Positions 31,507-42,587 of a DNA stretch of 64,000 nucleotides are shown here, in pieces. The first letter of the stretch is position 1; each line of letters opens with the position of its first letter. The stretch is taken from positions 3,625,534 through 3,689,533 of the forward strand of contig OX595986.1 of assembly GCA_951394045.1 (NCBI GenBank), in the 5' to 3' direction. The notes beneath the pieces are model-generated. The model was not told the DNA's origin, searched no databases, and worked only from the letters and a program-made list of their open reading frames with translations. Position numbers and translations under genes: made by a program. The DNA is from Nitzschia sp. DOCU1. Its lineage: Eukaryota; Bacillariophyta; Bacillariophyceae; Bacillariales; Bacillariaceae.

Positions 31507-33540
31507 TTATTCGGGTATAGTACTGATAAAATCGGCTTCCTTCCATCGAAGAGTTGGAAATTCAGACCCCATGGTGGGGATCTCCACAATACGTTTTTGA
31601 GGCTCTGCAGGACTCTCTTCCTCATCTTCTTGCTCCTCCTCCTCTTCCATCTCTTCCTTTTCGGATTCATCACCATCCACTTCTTCGCCGTCCTTTGACG
31701 TAGTCTCACTCTTGAGCGAGGCAGTCTTTAGTCGTTTGTGTCGATTCTGCCGCGCCCGCCGCACAATCTTCTTCATGTACTCCACGGTGACAGGGGTCAT
31801 CAGATTCTTAGGAAACAGTTCCACCAATGGATCAAACTTTGCTTGTTTCTCTTTGAACAATGCAAACTTCTTATCTACCTCCGCTTGGGCGCTGCACCAA
31901 TTATCATACACTCGAGCGTAGTCATCAACTAGTTCTTGTAGTTCTCGAGAGAAAGTATTGTGGTCCTTGTCATCCGATTCATCCTCAGGATCGTGGTTGA
32001 CCGGGACCGAAACCTTGAATACTTCGCCAGGAAGACAGTCCTTGGGGACCTTGACGCGCAAGCGCTGCCCCTTGTTGTGGGGATTTCTGAGTGTTGGAGA
32101 AATGAGCAATGAGAAAATCATTAGAACAAAAGGGAACTGCCATGGCTGCAAAACACAATCGAAAACTTACGTGAAAGTAACATCATCTCCCGGCTTCTTA
32201 TTGGGAGGACAGGTCAACGAAACCTTGGCCTTTGTCTTCCGTCTCGGCAAGTCCTCGGGCGTCATCTTTTTGACGAGCGCTGAAAATTTCTTGAACATGG
32301 CATCTGACTTGGCTTTTGCCTTCTTCGCCTTGGCAATTGCCTCTTTTTCTTCACCTGAAGATTTTTCACCTTCCTTTGCCGGCGAAGACTCAGCTCCTCC
32401 GTTCTTAGGCTTGCGACCCTGCTTTTTCTTCACCGTTCCAGTCGATGTGACAGACTTCTTCGACTTGGACGACTGAGCCAGGGAATCCTCACCTTCTACT
32501 GTCTTGCCTTTCTTCTTCTTCTTGATAGAACCTTTGCTGATATCCGTCGCAGCACTGGCCTGTGACTTCTTTCGCTTCTTTACAGCCTTGGATGCATCTT
32601 TGTCTTGAACCGGATCATAATTGTCCCCGTACTGGTTGTCTTCCACCTCCAGAGCCCCAACGTTGACAAAGAATTCGCCATCTTCATTTTCTAGCTCCAG
32701 TTTGGTAAGAGTAGTGTTGGCCATGACCTGTTCCGCAACATCTCGTTGCAAGTCTGTATCATCCAAGAAACTTCCTTGGGAATACACAGAACCTTGACCT
32801 TCCGACCCGTCATCCATGCTTTCGCCGTCCGCTTCGTCATCCCCCAGCATGACGCCTCGAACATACTTTGCCTCCAGATAGTCTAGCACAGAGCCATACT
32901 GCTCTGGCTGAGGAACATGGGCCAGGATTTTCTTCTTTTTCTTGTTCGGCTTATTGTTCTCCTTGCCTTCTGTCTTGGACGACTCGGCATTGGGATCTCG
33001 TGCAGCGGCATCTTCGTCCTCATCCATTGGATCGTCTGCCTTGGAAGTACTGTCATCGTCGTGTGACGGATGTTGATTCTTCCACTTTTTGACGGCCTTT
33101 TTCAGAGCTGGAAAGCGCTTGTAAATACTTTGAATTCGCTTGGCTCGAGTTCGTTGAATGGCTGTCTTGAGATCGGCAGTGACATCCACAGGGATCACAA
33201 CCGAAATAGCATCGTGAAATATCTTGGGGGTCGGCCGGGACTTTCGCCGTATTTTGATACGTTTCGACACACGTCTTGGACTAGACATCGCGTGAGAAGG
33301 GGAAGATGGACCCCCTTTGCCATTGGTGAGCACCGACGACTCCACATCGGGCGATTCTTCCTCGTCCTCATCGGGATCCTGCTTGTCGTCTGCAGCTTTC
33401 TCGCCTTCAACTTCTCCGTTTTTTTCGGACGGGGACTCATCCATTCTAGCATTAGAAGCGGGTGTCCCTGGATCCGCACTGGCACTATCCCCGGCTGGCG
33501 ACGAAGGAGGTTCAGCAGCCGGTGCTGTTTCGGAGGCCAT
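31507..33540 (-). CDS. Ubinuclein/HPC2-like HIR histone-chaperone subunit
   Basis: Exon 1 is 32171-33540 and exon 2 is 31507-32086, giving 649 residues; the 84-bp intron is phase 2. The N-terminal third is acidic and disordered. A Hpc2-related domain lies near 251-300: GSFLDDTDLQ followed by GEFFVNVGALEVED, matching the family's 'F-I-D-D-x-E ... F-Y-V-N-x-G-x-L-E' pattern. Ubinuclein/HPC2 is the HIR-complex subunit that binds histone H3.3-H4 for replication-independent deposition. The region before it (AIQRTRAKRIQSIYKRFP) is basic and helical. Two short P-x-x-x-x-P-G-x-x-x-V/F motifs (LTCPPNKKPGDDVTF and VKVPKDCLPGEVFKVSVP) flank the intron; similar motifs are common in diatom proteins. The C-terminal part is coiled-coil and acidic. 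Assignment rests mainly on the HRD. Confidence 0.7.
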
Positions 33541-34066
33541 TGTTAGGAATGTCTTTTAGCCAGCCTTTACTACCGGTAAGCTATCGATTCCTTTTCTTGA
33601 TGTCAGCACAACTGAGACTGACAACACAGTAGTAATTCCTTTCGTTGCTCGGAACCAGCTCCCGACACGACAGCCAAACAAACAATGTTGCTCGCTGCTG
33701 TGTGTTCCCGTCTCCAACCGACAACTCTCGCCACCATTGTCGATCGCGTTTGGATATGCTGTCCATCGCGAGACAGGTCGTGGGCACGCACATGACCCGC
33801 TTCGCCAAAAGGGGGAGAAGCTCACTGACCATCCACCCCCGCCCAGACTTTACGAGCGTGCCACGCGAGGATTTCAGAACCGACCAATCCGATTGTCGAA
33901 AAACTTCCGTCCATAGCGAGCCGCCGCGGAATGACATGATGCTACTCGATATTCCGCGAAATCTATGTAAGATTTGTTGGTACTCATAAACTCTATCTCA
34001 TAGCTTATTACATGAACTATATACTCATGATATCTTTGTAGACGTACAAAACTGTTTAACACTCGC
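33541..34066. other. intergenic region
   Basis: About 525 bp between two minus-strand genes. TACCGGTA lies at 33571-33578, 30 bp upstream of the HPC2-like start codon. Overlapping frames around 33580-33990 on both strands lack conserved features. Confidence 0.45.
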
Positions 34067-35300
34067 TTACATTTCGAGTAATAGCATGCGGCGGTGACCG
34101 CCGCCAGCACCGCCAGAGGCGAGAAGTCGCTCCAAACTTAGCCAGATGATAGCGACCACAGCAATAGTTGCCGACATGAACCACATGGTAATTGTTTTCG
34201 GTCCATTGATCTCCTTGTACCAAAAGATTCCCCACAGGCCGCTGACCAAAATTTTGGTCTGTACCAAGGAATTTCCAACTCCTTGCCCCAAGTATGTGAC
34301 GGCGAGGACACTTCCAAACATGGCAATGGCTAACAAAACACCAGCCAAAAATCCAGGCAGCCAGAGCTTCTGGAAGTGCCATCGGGGCATGGACTGAAAC
34401 GTTTCCTGTAATGGCGCTTTGTGTGCAATCACCCTGTACATGAAAAACACAACCCACACCAGGCAGTTTGCTAGAAATGCTCCCGTCGACATGCTAATGA
34501 TGAAGTTGGCACCACCAAAGCCTTCTTCCTTTGCATAATGCAGAGGAATGAGGGAGCCGCCTGTAAATACTCCATTCATTGCAGCACCCAGCAATCCACA
34601 CTGTCGCTTGTTCAACGGTTTGCCGCATAGGACAAAATGCACAGCATCGTGGTCTTCTTCTTTTTCTGCTGTTTCATCCTCATCTTCTTCCGTCTGGCCA
34701 TCGGTCAACGGGTCTTCCAAAGATGTTATTTTCGGATCCTCAAACTCATAAGTCATCTGAGGATTCAACAGGCCTTTCTTGTGCGGTGCCGAATAGTGCG
34801 ACATTCCGACAAGCCCAACAATTAGCAATAGAAACGAAGCCAGCGTTCCCAGGACATCATAAACCGGCTCTCTGAAAATAAGAATCCCAAATATGAAGTT
34901 GACCATGATCATGATCGAAGCCCATGTTCCAACTGCAATTGCCAGTCCAGCCATTCGAATACCGTAAATTCCTGAGGCAAAAGTAGCAACAGCGTTGAGA
35001 ACAGCAATCCCGTGCTTCCAGAATCGAAGACCACCTCGACCTACCACCAGTACCCCCGACTACCCAAAGGAAACCACTCAAGAGACCCCATTTTGTAAAG
35101 CCGACTTCAACGCCCAGCAGCGTTACAAACCAACATGTCAGAAAGACGACCAACGTCTTGTAAGACTGCAATACCAAAGGATGAACATCAATATGTTTTG
35201 TCGCTTTCACCGGCACACCGAAGGATCCATAGGCAAGTGCTGCAATGAATGCTGCCGTCCAACCACAACTGTCGGTGCACTGGTCAAAGATATTCACCAT
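34067..35300 (-). CDS. TMEM144-like DMT-superfamily transporter, paralogue 2
   Basis: Exon 1 is 35045-35300 and exon 2 is 34067-34971, giving 386 residues; the 73-bp intron joins WVVGGTG to GIYGIRMAG, which aligns without a gap to WVSGGAFGILAIRNAG of paralogue 1. N-terminal CGWTAAFIAALAYGSFGVPVK and HPLVLQSYKTL, second half AMNGVFTGGSLIPLHYAKEE and TYLGQGVGNSLVQTKILVSG match the paralogue block by block. The central loop is acidic (DGQTEEDEDETAEKEEDHD). The start at 35300 matches the paralogue's short N-terminus. An in-frame ATG at 35384 would add 28 unconserved residues. Paralogue 1 lacks the intron. Likely a membrane transporter for a sugar or related metabolite; substrate and membrane unknown. 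Confidence 0.85.
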
Positions 35301-36547
35301 CGTATCTATGGAATGTCTTCTTGCATTTCTTTTCGCGTTGGGATGGAAGTTGAAAAGCTGTTCCCAAAAAGGGCGCCAATGCATCGGCTCGGCACGATAT
35401 TACCGTTGAATTTTACGTAGCGAGAAGAAAAGGCACGGGCTTGTGTGCGCGCTGGTCGCATGTCAACGGTTGGCAGGTGCGCTCCTGCCGGCACACGAAT
35501 AGTATGCCTCCCCCCTTTCATCAGATAGCTACGACTGACTGTCGGTGAGATAGGGATTTTGCAACACACAAGAAAGTTCGAGTGCAGCTTACAAGTTCCA
35601 TGCTAAGGTCATCGACAAAAACATGTGAGCTCTTGGCTGCAATTTTCGACATCGACTTTCTACTATCGTACTAGCAGCACTAGCTAATCGGGCAGTGATC
35701 CATCTTCTTCGCTCTCATTGTCAGCCGCTATTTTTGTGGTGTGGCCAGATTTCGATCAGGCTGCTGACGCCCATACCATAGCAATATCAGGCTGGACGCC
35801 TCTACACGTAATCTTTAGCCACCCGTATCGTAGAACGGTCGATTGTCGTTGCAATATAGTACTAGTGACGGAGGAGCAGGCTTCATTCATCACCAGCATC
35901 ATGATCTGCTGGTGCTAGTAGAGAAATCATTCTGATTGGTACCGGCAAATCTCTCAAATCTATCAACGTAAAAAAATAACGACAATATCGACACTTCTAT
36001 TTCGTATTAGCGGCAGCAAAAGATAAGCAGATACGTCCAACCTGATGTCTTCCCGTTGTTGCAATGACGGAAGGCCTTTTGCTCTCGCAAGGATGACTGG
36101 CGGTTTTACTCTAGTACCGGCAATTACATGATGAGCAAACAACCTTTTTTACGCGCAACGGCTAACTTTTCCAGTTGTCTTACCATCATACAAACACGCA
36201 GCGGCGCGCTCTTTGACGCCAATAGCATCAACCGTCCCAAGAATGTTAATTACTATTACTTATGGTGTCCAACAATTCCATTGGAACGGGCACTTACACA
36301 ATTGCCTCGAAGCAATTCAACCGTCGTTCCAAATTATGTGATCCACACAATTAGTACGAGTTTGCCGGATATTGATTTATATCTTAGCGACCCCCGCCAA
36401 TCGCTAAAAACCACATCACCGCTATGTTCCCAGTACACATCTTCCTTCTCCAAGATCAACAAGAAGAGGCGATCGATCATCATATGTCACTGACTCGTCC
36501 CACAAATCGCCGAGAGCTTTTCTTTTGAAGTAAAACCACACAGAACA
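35301..36547. other. large divergent intergenic region
   Basis: About 1.25 kb between the transporter start (-) and the HSF start (+). Frames up to 121 codons exist (for example 36128-36493) but carry no recognisable motif. I see no repeat, RNA gene or mobile element. Confidence 0.45.
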
Positions 36548-37117
36548 ATGACTAGAGGGTCGATCGAAGACAAGAACGGGCGGATCAGCTCTGACAAACT
36601 GTTTCCAGGAAAGTTGCACGATCTGCTTGATCATGTTGCTCGCGAAGGCAGAATAGATGTTCTTTCTTGGACCGAAGACGGGAGAGGATTTTACATCAAC
36701 AAGCCGAAGGAGCTGGCCACTCTGCTACCCATCTACTTTGGACATTCAAACTACAGATCATTTCATCGGCAACTTAATTTGTGGTCGTTTAAACGTCTGG
36801 TCTCTGGCCATAACAAAGGAGCCTTCTGTCACCCATACTTCTGTAGAGGAAGGAAATCCAATTTCAGGGCAATAAGTAAAGAACATTTCCGTTCGACGCA
36901 TGCGTATGCCAACAAATGCAAGAAGACAGAGTGTTCCCCATCGCATCAAAACACAACCCACAGCAGAGTTCCCACTGAAATTTTCATTGAGTCATCTTCA
37001 AGAAGTATTGCAACCGACGCTACGTTCGATATTCTCTCACTCAAAGACGGTGATGCGGTTTCCTTCGAAGACAAGATTTTCCATTTTGTTAGCGACGATG
37101 TCGACATCTATACGTAA
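36548..37117 (+). CDS. HSF-type DNA-binding protein, minimal form
   Basis: 189 residues in a single exon as read. An HSF DNA-binding domain fills about residues 17-110: FPGKLHDLLDHVAREG, VLSWTEDGRGFYINKPKELA, then the recognition-helix region YFGHSNYRSFHRQLNLWSFKR and the wing/last strand HPYFCRGRKSNFRAI. Diatoms have a greatly expanded HSF family of transcription factors. No heptad hydrophobic repeat (HR-A/B) for trimerisation is visible in the remaining 80 residues. The stop codon lies inside ACGTAAGC, which is also a good splice donor; splicing to an AG near 37158 would add only about a dozen residues, so the C-terminus is uncertain. Expression in stress or silica responses cannot be read from sequence. 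Confidence 0.8.
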   Translation: MTRGSIEDKNGRISSDKLFPGKLHDLLDHVAREGRIDVLSWTEDGRGFYINKPKELATLLPIYFGHSNYRSFHRQLNLWSFKRLVSGHNKGAFCHPYFCRGRKSNFRAISKEHFRSTHAYANKCKKTECSPSHQNTTHSRVPTEIFIESSSRSIATDATFDILSLKDGDAVSFEDKIFHFVSDDVDIYT

Positions 37118-37288
37118 GCAGAACTATGCTCGAACTTTTGTTCTACATCAGTGCGCAGTTGCATCGGCTGGCTGTTTCCATGTCGGCGTGAGGAGTGAAG
37201 TTATCTGAGTCCGCATGGAACACGTCACCTGCAGGTGCAAAAGTTGTACATAGGGGTGAGTTACGCTACATTCTCGTCCATAGCAACC

Positions 37289-39204
37289 TTAAGCTCCGAA
37301 TAGCATCAACGTACGAGCATAGTCATTCAAAACCTTGAGTATGACTTTGAAGGGAGGTCGATTGCCAGGGTTCTCATGCCACGCTTCTTGAAGAAGGTTT
37401 TGTAGTCGTTCGTCCCAGTGTCGGGGCACCGGGGGGCGATCTCCTTCTTCCGCCGCTTTGCGGACTGCTACCAAACCGTTCAGATACGGCCACGGTGGCT
37501 TGCCATCTAGCAGATAGAAGAAGATCATGGCGTAACTGTAGATGTCCACTGTCTCGGTGTAAGGCTCGTGCCGGTACACTTCGGGCGCCACTGTTTATGC
37601 GAAAGAGAACGTTAGACGACTACCGATGCACTTCAATACAGCACAATTCGATCATACTTACTGAATCTGTAGGAACCGGTTTCTCCAGTCATAAGAAATT
37701 GCTCCGTCTCTACTTGCTGGGGGTCTGGGCGTACCTTGGCGAGACCAAAATCTGCCACTTTGAGTACGCCGGAGTGATCGATGAGTAAGTTTGCTGGTTT
37801 GAGATCGCGATGAATGATGGGTGGCCTGCAAGTATGGAGATAAAGCATCCCCTGTGCCAGATGTGTTGCGTAGACGATTTGGTCTTTCTTCTTCATCTTC
37901 GTTCCATTGACAATATGGGCTTTGAACACGTCGAGAAGGGAACACTTCATCAGTTCAGAAACCATTACTTCGAGATGCTGTGTCTGCGAGAAAGCCAGAA
38001 GGAGCACAATATTCGGATGGCGAAGAGATCTGAGAACAGAACATTCTCGCCTGAAATCTTCTTGAGCCTCCTTTGCGTCGTCCGGTTCCATTTCTGCTTC
38101 GTCGAGTTCGTTGAGTGCTTCTTCAATGTCTTCGCCGTCCTTGCTGCGTTTCTGCACCCGAGCCTTGAGCCATTCCGATCGAATCCGAGCCGATTTGATG
38201 CACTTTGCGGCCACCAAAGTTCCTCGCCATCGACACTTGTAGATTTCACCGAATGACCCCTTTCCGATCCTATCAATCATTTCAAGCTCGTCAAAGGCAA
38301 CCTCGAAGTTGGCAAGTTCTCGCCGACGAGACGACGAGTCCGTAAGCCCGCCCTTTCGGGTGCCTTTCTCGGCTCCGAACTTCACAAGGATGTCTGCACA
38401 CCCTTGATGTTTGTTCTGCAGAGCATCATCCAAGGGACGGTTTCCCCAACGATCTTCCACGTTTGGGTCCGCCCCCGACGCACAAAGGATTTCCACAACT
38501 TCGTCCCTTCCCTCACCAGCAGCTAGATGCAACGCTGTTCGTCTGTCGTAGTCGCCTTCATTTACATCGAGCTCACCGACAGTCAAAAGCAGCCTGACTT
38601 CGTCTGCATCACCATCGGCTGCAGCTGTAATGAAATTTGTCATATTGTTGGCGGTACCGCTCGATGCCCCGAGTCCTCGCAAATAAGCAATTACATCTTG
38701 GTGCCTGTGACGATGGGCATCATCCAAGGGAGAACCACCCCATCGATCACTTCGATTGACCTTGGCACCTTTCTGAACCAAGTATTGACAGACATTAACA
38801 TGGCCCTCAGATGCTGCCACATGAAGAGCTGTTCTGCGGTCGTAGTCGCGAAAATTCAACAGGTGGGGTCGCTTCACTAGAATAGCCTCGATTCCCGCCT
38901 CATTTCCCAGAGCAGCCTGTTGCAAGAGCTTGCAGCCTTCCGCAAATTCGTCTGCTGGCATGCTCAGATCCTTTCGTGAAGCTAGCATTCCCTCGCCCTT
39001 GATGTACTTTTTGCTGTCGCTGTGTTTTGTAAACGACAAGTCAAGCCCCGGCACCGCTTGTTTTATCTGTCGTTTACTTGCCCCCGGGGGCCCTGGAATA
39101 ATATCATCCTGCTCCTCTCCATCCAGATCAGGTTCCTCTGCAACAATCGCTTGCTGAGCTGCAAACGAGCTCTTGGGGTGCGACTCTTTGAATTGAACGT
39201 TCAT
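37289..39204 (-). CDS. ankyrin-repeat protein kinase, ILK/VIK-like TKL group
   Basis: Exon 1 is 37662-39204 and exon 2 is 37289-37590, giving 614 residues; the 71-bp intron sits inside the activation segment just before MAPEVY. Ankyrin repeats cover about 90-280, with two near-copies of the block DYDRRTALH.AA.EG...DRWG..PLDDA (starting at 120 and 218). The kinase domain covers about 307-610: Gly loop IGKGSFGE (313-320), AAK with Lys334, HRDLKPAN (465-472, catalytic Asp467), DFGLAK (485-490), and APE following the junction. All catalytic residues are present. A charged insert of about 45 residues (340-383, rich in Asp/Glu/Lys) separates beta-3 from the C-helix. The architecture equals plant ankyrin/ILK-like (VIK) kinases. 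An ATG at 39204 follows a stretch without an earlier in-frame ATG. Confidence 0.88.
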
Positions 39205-40000
39205 TGTCAATAATCCAACAAAGGCAAATGGGACAGGCGGCAGCAATTCTTACAACCAAGCAATGTTCGTACTGGTGAAAAACGGCAGATAGCCTGTCGG
39301 TCCTCCTCTTGACCTCCCACTCACAGGAGGCCAAAACCAACAATAGAGGGAGCGAAATACCGTTGCGGTGAAAGTGCACACTGCAATATGCCAAGGAAGG
39401 GCTCTATGCTTAGAGATGTGACGCAAATGCCAATCCCCCACTGGCAAGTGCAACAGAAACGAATAAAAGGAAAAGGGCGAAAGCCGAATGGTGGTAGTCG
39501 TACGATAGGCGAAAACCAATCAATCGGCGCGAGCGAGGGGGGTAGAAAAACGCCGGCCGCCGTATCCACGCACGCAGAGCGGTGACGGATGCCGGCAAGG
39601 CGCGGAGAGGTCGACCTTCCTTCTGCCCGCGCGCAAGTGGCTCATGGCACACCTCTTTGGACCCAACTGACGGATGGCGTGCGCCGCCATCGATGTTAAC
39701 ATTTGAGTCAGTTGAAGTCCCTTCCATAGCTATCCCATCCTACTATTATCGATGTTTAGGAAATACTACATAGTACATAGCGCGCGGAGGGGGGCTACCG
39801 GTACCCGCAGATGTAGTCACCACTAACAGCGAAAGTTGCAACTACACAGCGGATTCAATGTTATAACTGCTAACAAAGTGCCTTGGCGAATTAAAAATCT
39901 ACTAAATACAATGCATTGTATAATAGTCACTAGATGCCGCTACAATAGTGGTGGCGGGCTGTACTGCTCCGCTGGTCATCAGCTCTTGCCTAACTCCACG
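39205..40000. other. intergenic region
   Basis: About 800 bp between two minus-strand genes. TACCGGTA lies at 39796-39803. Frames near 39320-39730 on both strands are low-complexity or basic and show no family match. No RNA gene or repeat recognised. Confidence 0.45.
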
Positions 40001-41903
40001 TTAAATGATATCACTCGGAGGAGGAATGGAAGGCAACGGAGCCGACTTTTTACCCAACAACGTCGTCACAGCCACAATCAAACCTAGACAGAAAAATCCA
40101 CCAAACGTCAAACCAACTGCAAGCCCAGCATCCGGGGAATTCTTCATACCAATGTCGTCGTCGTCGGCAGGTCTGTTCGGCCCTTGTCCGACGCATGGCA
40201 TGGCTCCCTCTTTGTGTAGCATGGCGAGGCTATCCCAGACCCCTCCAACTTCGGCGCAAGTTATTCCGAGACATCTGTAATTGAGCTCGAATGCTGCTTT
40301 CACTTGAGCGAAATCAGTCGGCCCGTGCTTCGTCTTCATGTTTTCATAAATGATTGTTGCATCTTGCTCCCCGGCGCCTCCGTCGCAATCGTGGATCAAA
40401 GGCAAAACTGCTGCAGCAAATGTTGCTCCTTCTGCCTCCGCTCTCTCGGTCGCTAGTTCTCCTGTGCTTTGGTAGTATGCAAGTCGAAGCGTCGCTTGGA
40501 TCAACGGAATCGCCATCAACTGCACAATACGCTCCTTGTGTTCCCTAGCTCCTGCACAGTCTCCTTCTAGGAATTTCTCCTGTCCCATTCGAAACTCGTC
40601 AAATACTTGGAGGTTGACATTGGAAGTCCCTTCGTCAGACTTGGCATCTTCGCCGCAAGTTCTGAATTCCTGGCACATTTTCTCTGCTAGGCTGTACATC
40701 AAAACGCCATCACCATGGGTGCCATTTATCCCCTCCAACGACCCAGTATAATATGCAACTGCCTCATCCCATGAATTCAAACTCGCGTCACCCACCGGCT
40801 TCGAAACGCATTTGTCCAGAGCATCTTCCATTTCTCGAATCACGTAGAGCCAAAAGGACATGTATGCCGTTGCAGTTGTCATCGCACCTGCCATCCGATG
40901 CCTTCGAGGTGAGAAACATTATTTTTTGCTGCTCTGCCGATCCATCGTCAATGCAAACACTCACCGTATTTCCCATCTTTTCCATAGGATCGAAAATCAG
41001 CGTTGCCACGTCTAAAATCCGTCTGCGATCCCTCAAGTGCGGCCCGGATCCACTGATCTGCGTAATCACCCGAGCCGTAATAGTTTCGAAATTGAATATA
41101 GTTATCGTAAGGGCAGGTTTTGCATACTTCCATTTGTACCCTTGCATCTTTACTGAAGCGTTCCATGTAGCGAAGGTTGCGGTTATCTTTCATCAGGTCA
41201 TACGTGTACGACAGCGATCTTGCTACACCTGTGACGATTACGAGCCCGTCGCTGGCGTAACCTGAGAAGCACCCCAAGCACCATTAGAGAAAACGCAAAC
41301 AAGTGCACAAGATACTGCATGAGTACTTACATCCATCCAGCTTTGGATTTGGATTGGCAGCCACCAAGCAGCTGGTATAGTCCGATTGGACTTCGTTGGT
41401 TTCGTATATCACACGGATTGTGCTGGTACCTCTGGGATAATTGTTGACTATGTGACCTTTCACTTCGCGTGAAGAATCTTGCGAAGTACCAATCACTACA
41501 TCACCGATTGCCAATGCTTCACGCAGCGGCGTTGTCAGGGTCAGAAATGCGATCGGCTCCGAAAAGGCGCCTTCGGAGTAAATTCGCATGGCCTGTTCAT
41601 AACCTTCCAAGGTCCCGAGAGCCACAAATTTTGAGAACTCCAGTTGATCAAGATCAATAGCATTCTGAGAATAGGCATCGAAAAACACGAGTGAGAGTCG
41701 ATTCGACGGCAATTTCATTGCCACTGGATTCCCGGAAATGTTTGCCATACCTCGCTCGTCACCTTTGTGATCGGTTGGTATCCTGCAATCATTTCATACG
41801 CCAAACGACGTCGTGGAAAATCCAATCCTTCATCGTCCAGCAAAGCCACCACATACGAGGCTCTCAGCAAGAGAAGGAGTGAAAGAGTGGAAGCAATCAT
41901 CAT
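40001..41903 (-). CDS. FEA1/ISIP2-like (phytotransferrin family) iron-uptake protein, paralogue A
   Basis: Exons 41751-41903, 41331-41664, 40965-41261 and 40001-40887 give 556 residues; introns are 86, 69 and 77 bp. Signal peptide at the start (IASTLSLLLLLRASYVVA), a large extracellular region, then a C-terminal membrane helix (AGLAVGLTFGGFFCLGLIVAV) and a short Lys/Pro tail. Family blocks: CKTCPYDNYIQF, YMSFWLYVIREMEDALDKC, WDEAVAYYTGSLEG, CQEFRTCGEDA, QLMAIPLIQATLRLAYY and EAEGATFAAAVLPL. These match the low-iron-inducible FEA1 domain, which in diatoms includes ISIP2A/phytotransferrin, the carbonate-dependent surface Fe(III) binder. The exon joins were checked against paralogue B: VTSE-NAIDLDQ, LDGC-YASDG and DGKYG-AMTTATAY align to VTDH-NALDLDQ, IDGC-LSPSG and the matching B segment. 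Exact ISIP2 identity is not settled. Confidence 0.85.
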
Positions 41904-42587
41904 CAATTGCAACACTTGAACAACAAAGGAGTGTACAGAATAACTTCCGCACCGAAACCTTCCGTGATCAATGGGCGTCCAACGCTCACGTAGTTGAGTC
42001 GAGTCGAGTCCGTCCTTGGATGGCGGCATGTATCTACCGTTAGATGCAAGCGTGCGAGAACGCGTGTAAAATATTCGAGTGTTTGCTTTACCGGCGAAAC
42101 CAAAACATTAATCATAGAAGTCGCCAAAATTTTGAATATCCATAGTAAATCGTTTTACTCCCGGATAATGTTTTGGTCGCCATAAGTAATTTTGGCGGGA
42201 GTGCCTGAAATCCAACAAAGACTGCCAAAGTCGGACGATTGGTATGGCATCAGCGGTTAATTTGCCGCTCAACGGAAACAAAATAGCGTGATTCAAAGAT
42301 TTGGTGCAATGGATTTGACGACGCAGTACATAAAAAGGTTGGCATAAGAGAGGCCATCAACAACAAAATGATCTTGGACTCAGTTTAATGACTACTTGCC
42401 AAAGGAATCATGGTCCTTGAATCATACTACACGTGTCGAGCGGATTTACACCGATGAGACGCACTGCTACTGCGTCGCGGTCACGATAAATCGGGCAAGA
42501 ACTGAGTTGCGGAAGGGGACAATGCAATGGTGATTTTAAAAAGTACAAATGCAACAATTACGACCTAGCTAGAATGGACCGACATGG
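41904..42587. other. intergenic region between the FEA1-like genes
   Basis: About 680 bp holding the promoter of paralogue A and the 3' end of paralogue B. Contains an ACACGTGT palindrome (42429-42436) and CTAGCTAG (42565-42572). Short frames here show no conserved motif. Confidence 0.5.
42429..42436. promoter_or_regulatory. ACACGTGT palindrome (G-box-like)
   Basis: A perfect 8-bp palindrome with a CACGTG core, about 525 bp upstream of the start of FEA1-like paralogue A. CACGTG is a classic bHLH/bZIP site, and elements with this core have been proposed in diatom iron-responsive promoters; I recall this only generally. A role in iron control is inference. Confidence 0.3.

Noticed and set aside
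31113..31709. 198-codon minus-strand frame across two genes
   Set aside because: Antisense to the SKI8-like gene and out of frame with the HPC2-like gene; no domain.
35301..35384. Longer N-terminus of TMEM144-like paralogue 2
   Set aside because: The added 28 residues have no counterpart in paralogue 1, which begins just before the conserved CGW block.
36128..36493. 121-codon plus-strand frame upstream of HSF
   Set aside because: No family resemblance; likely promoter or leader of the HSF gene.
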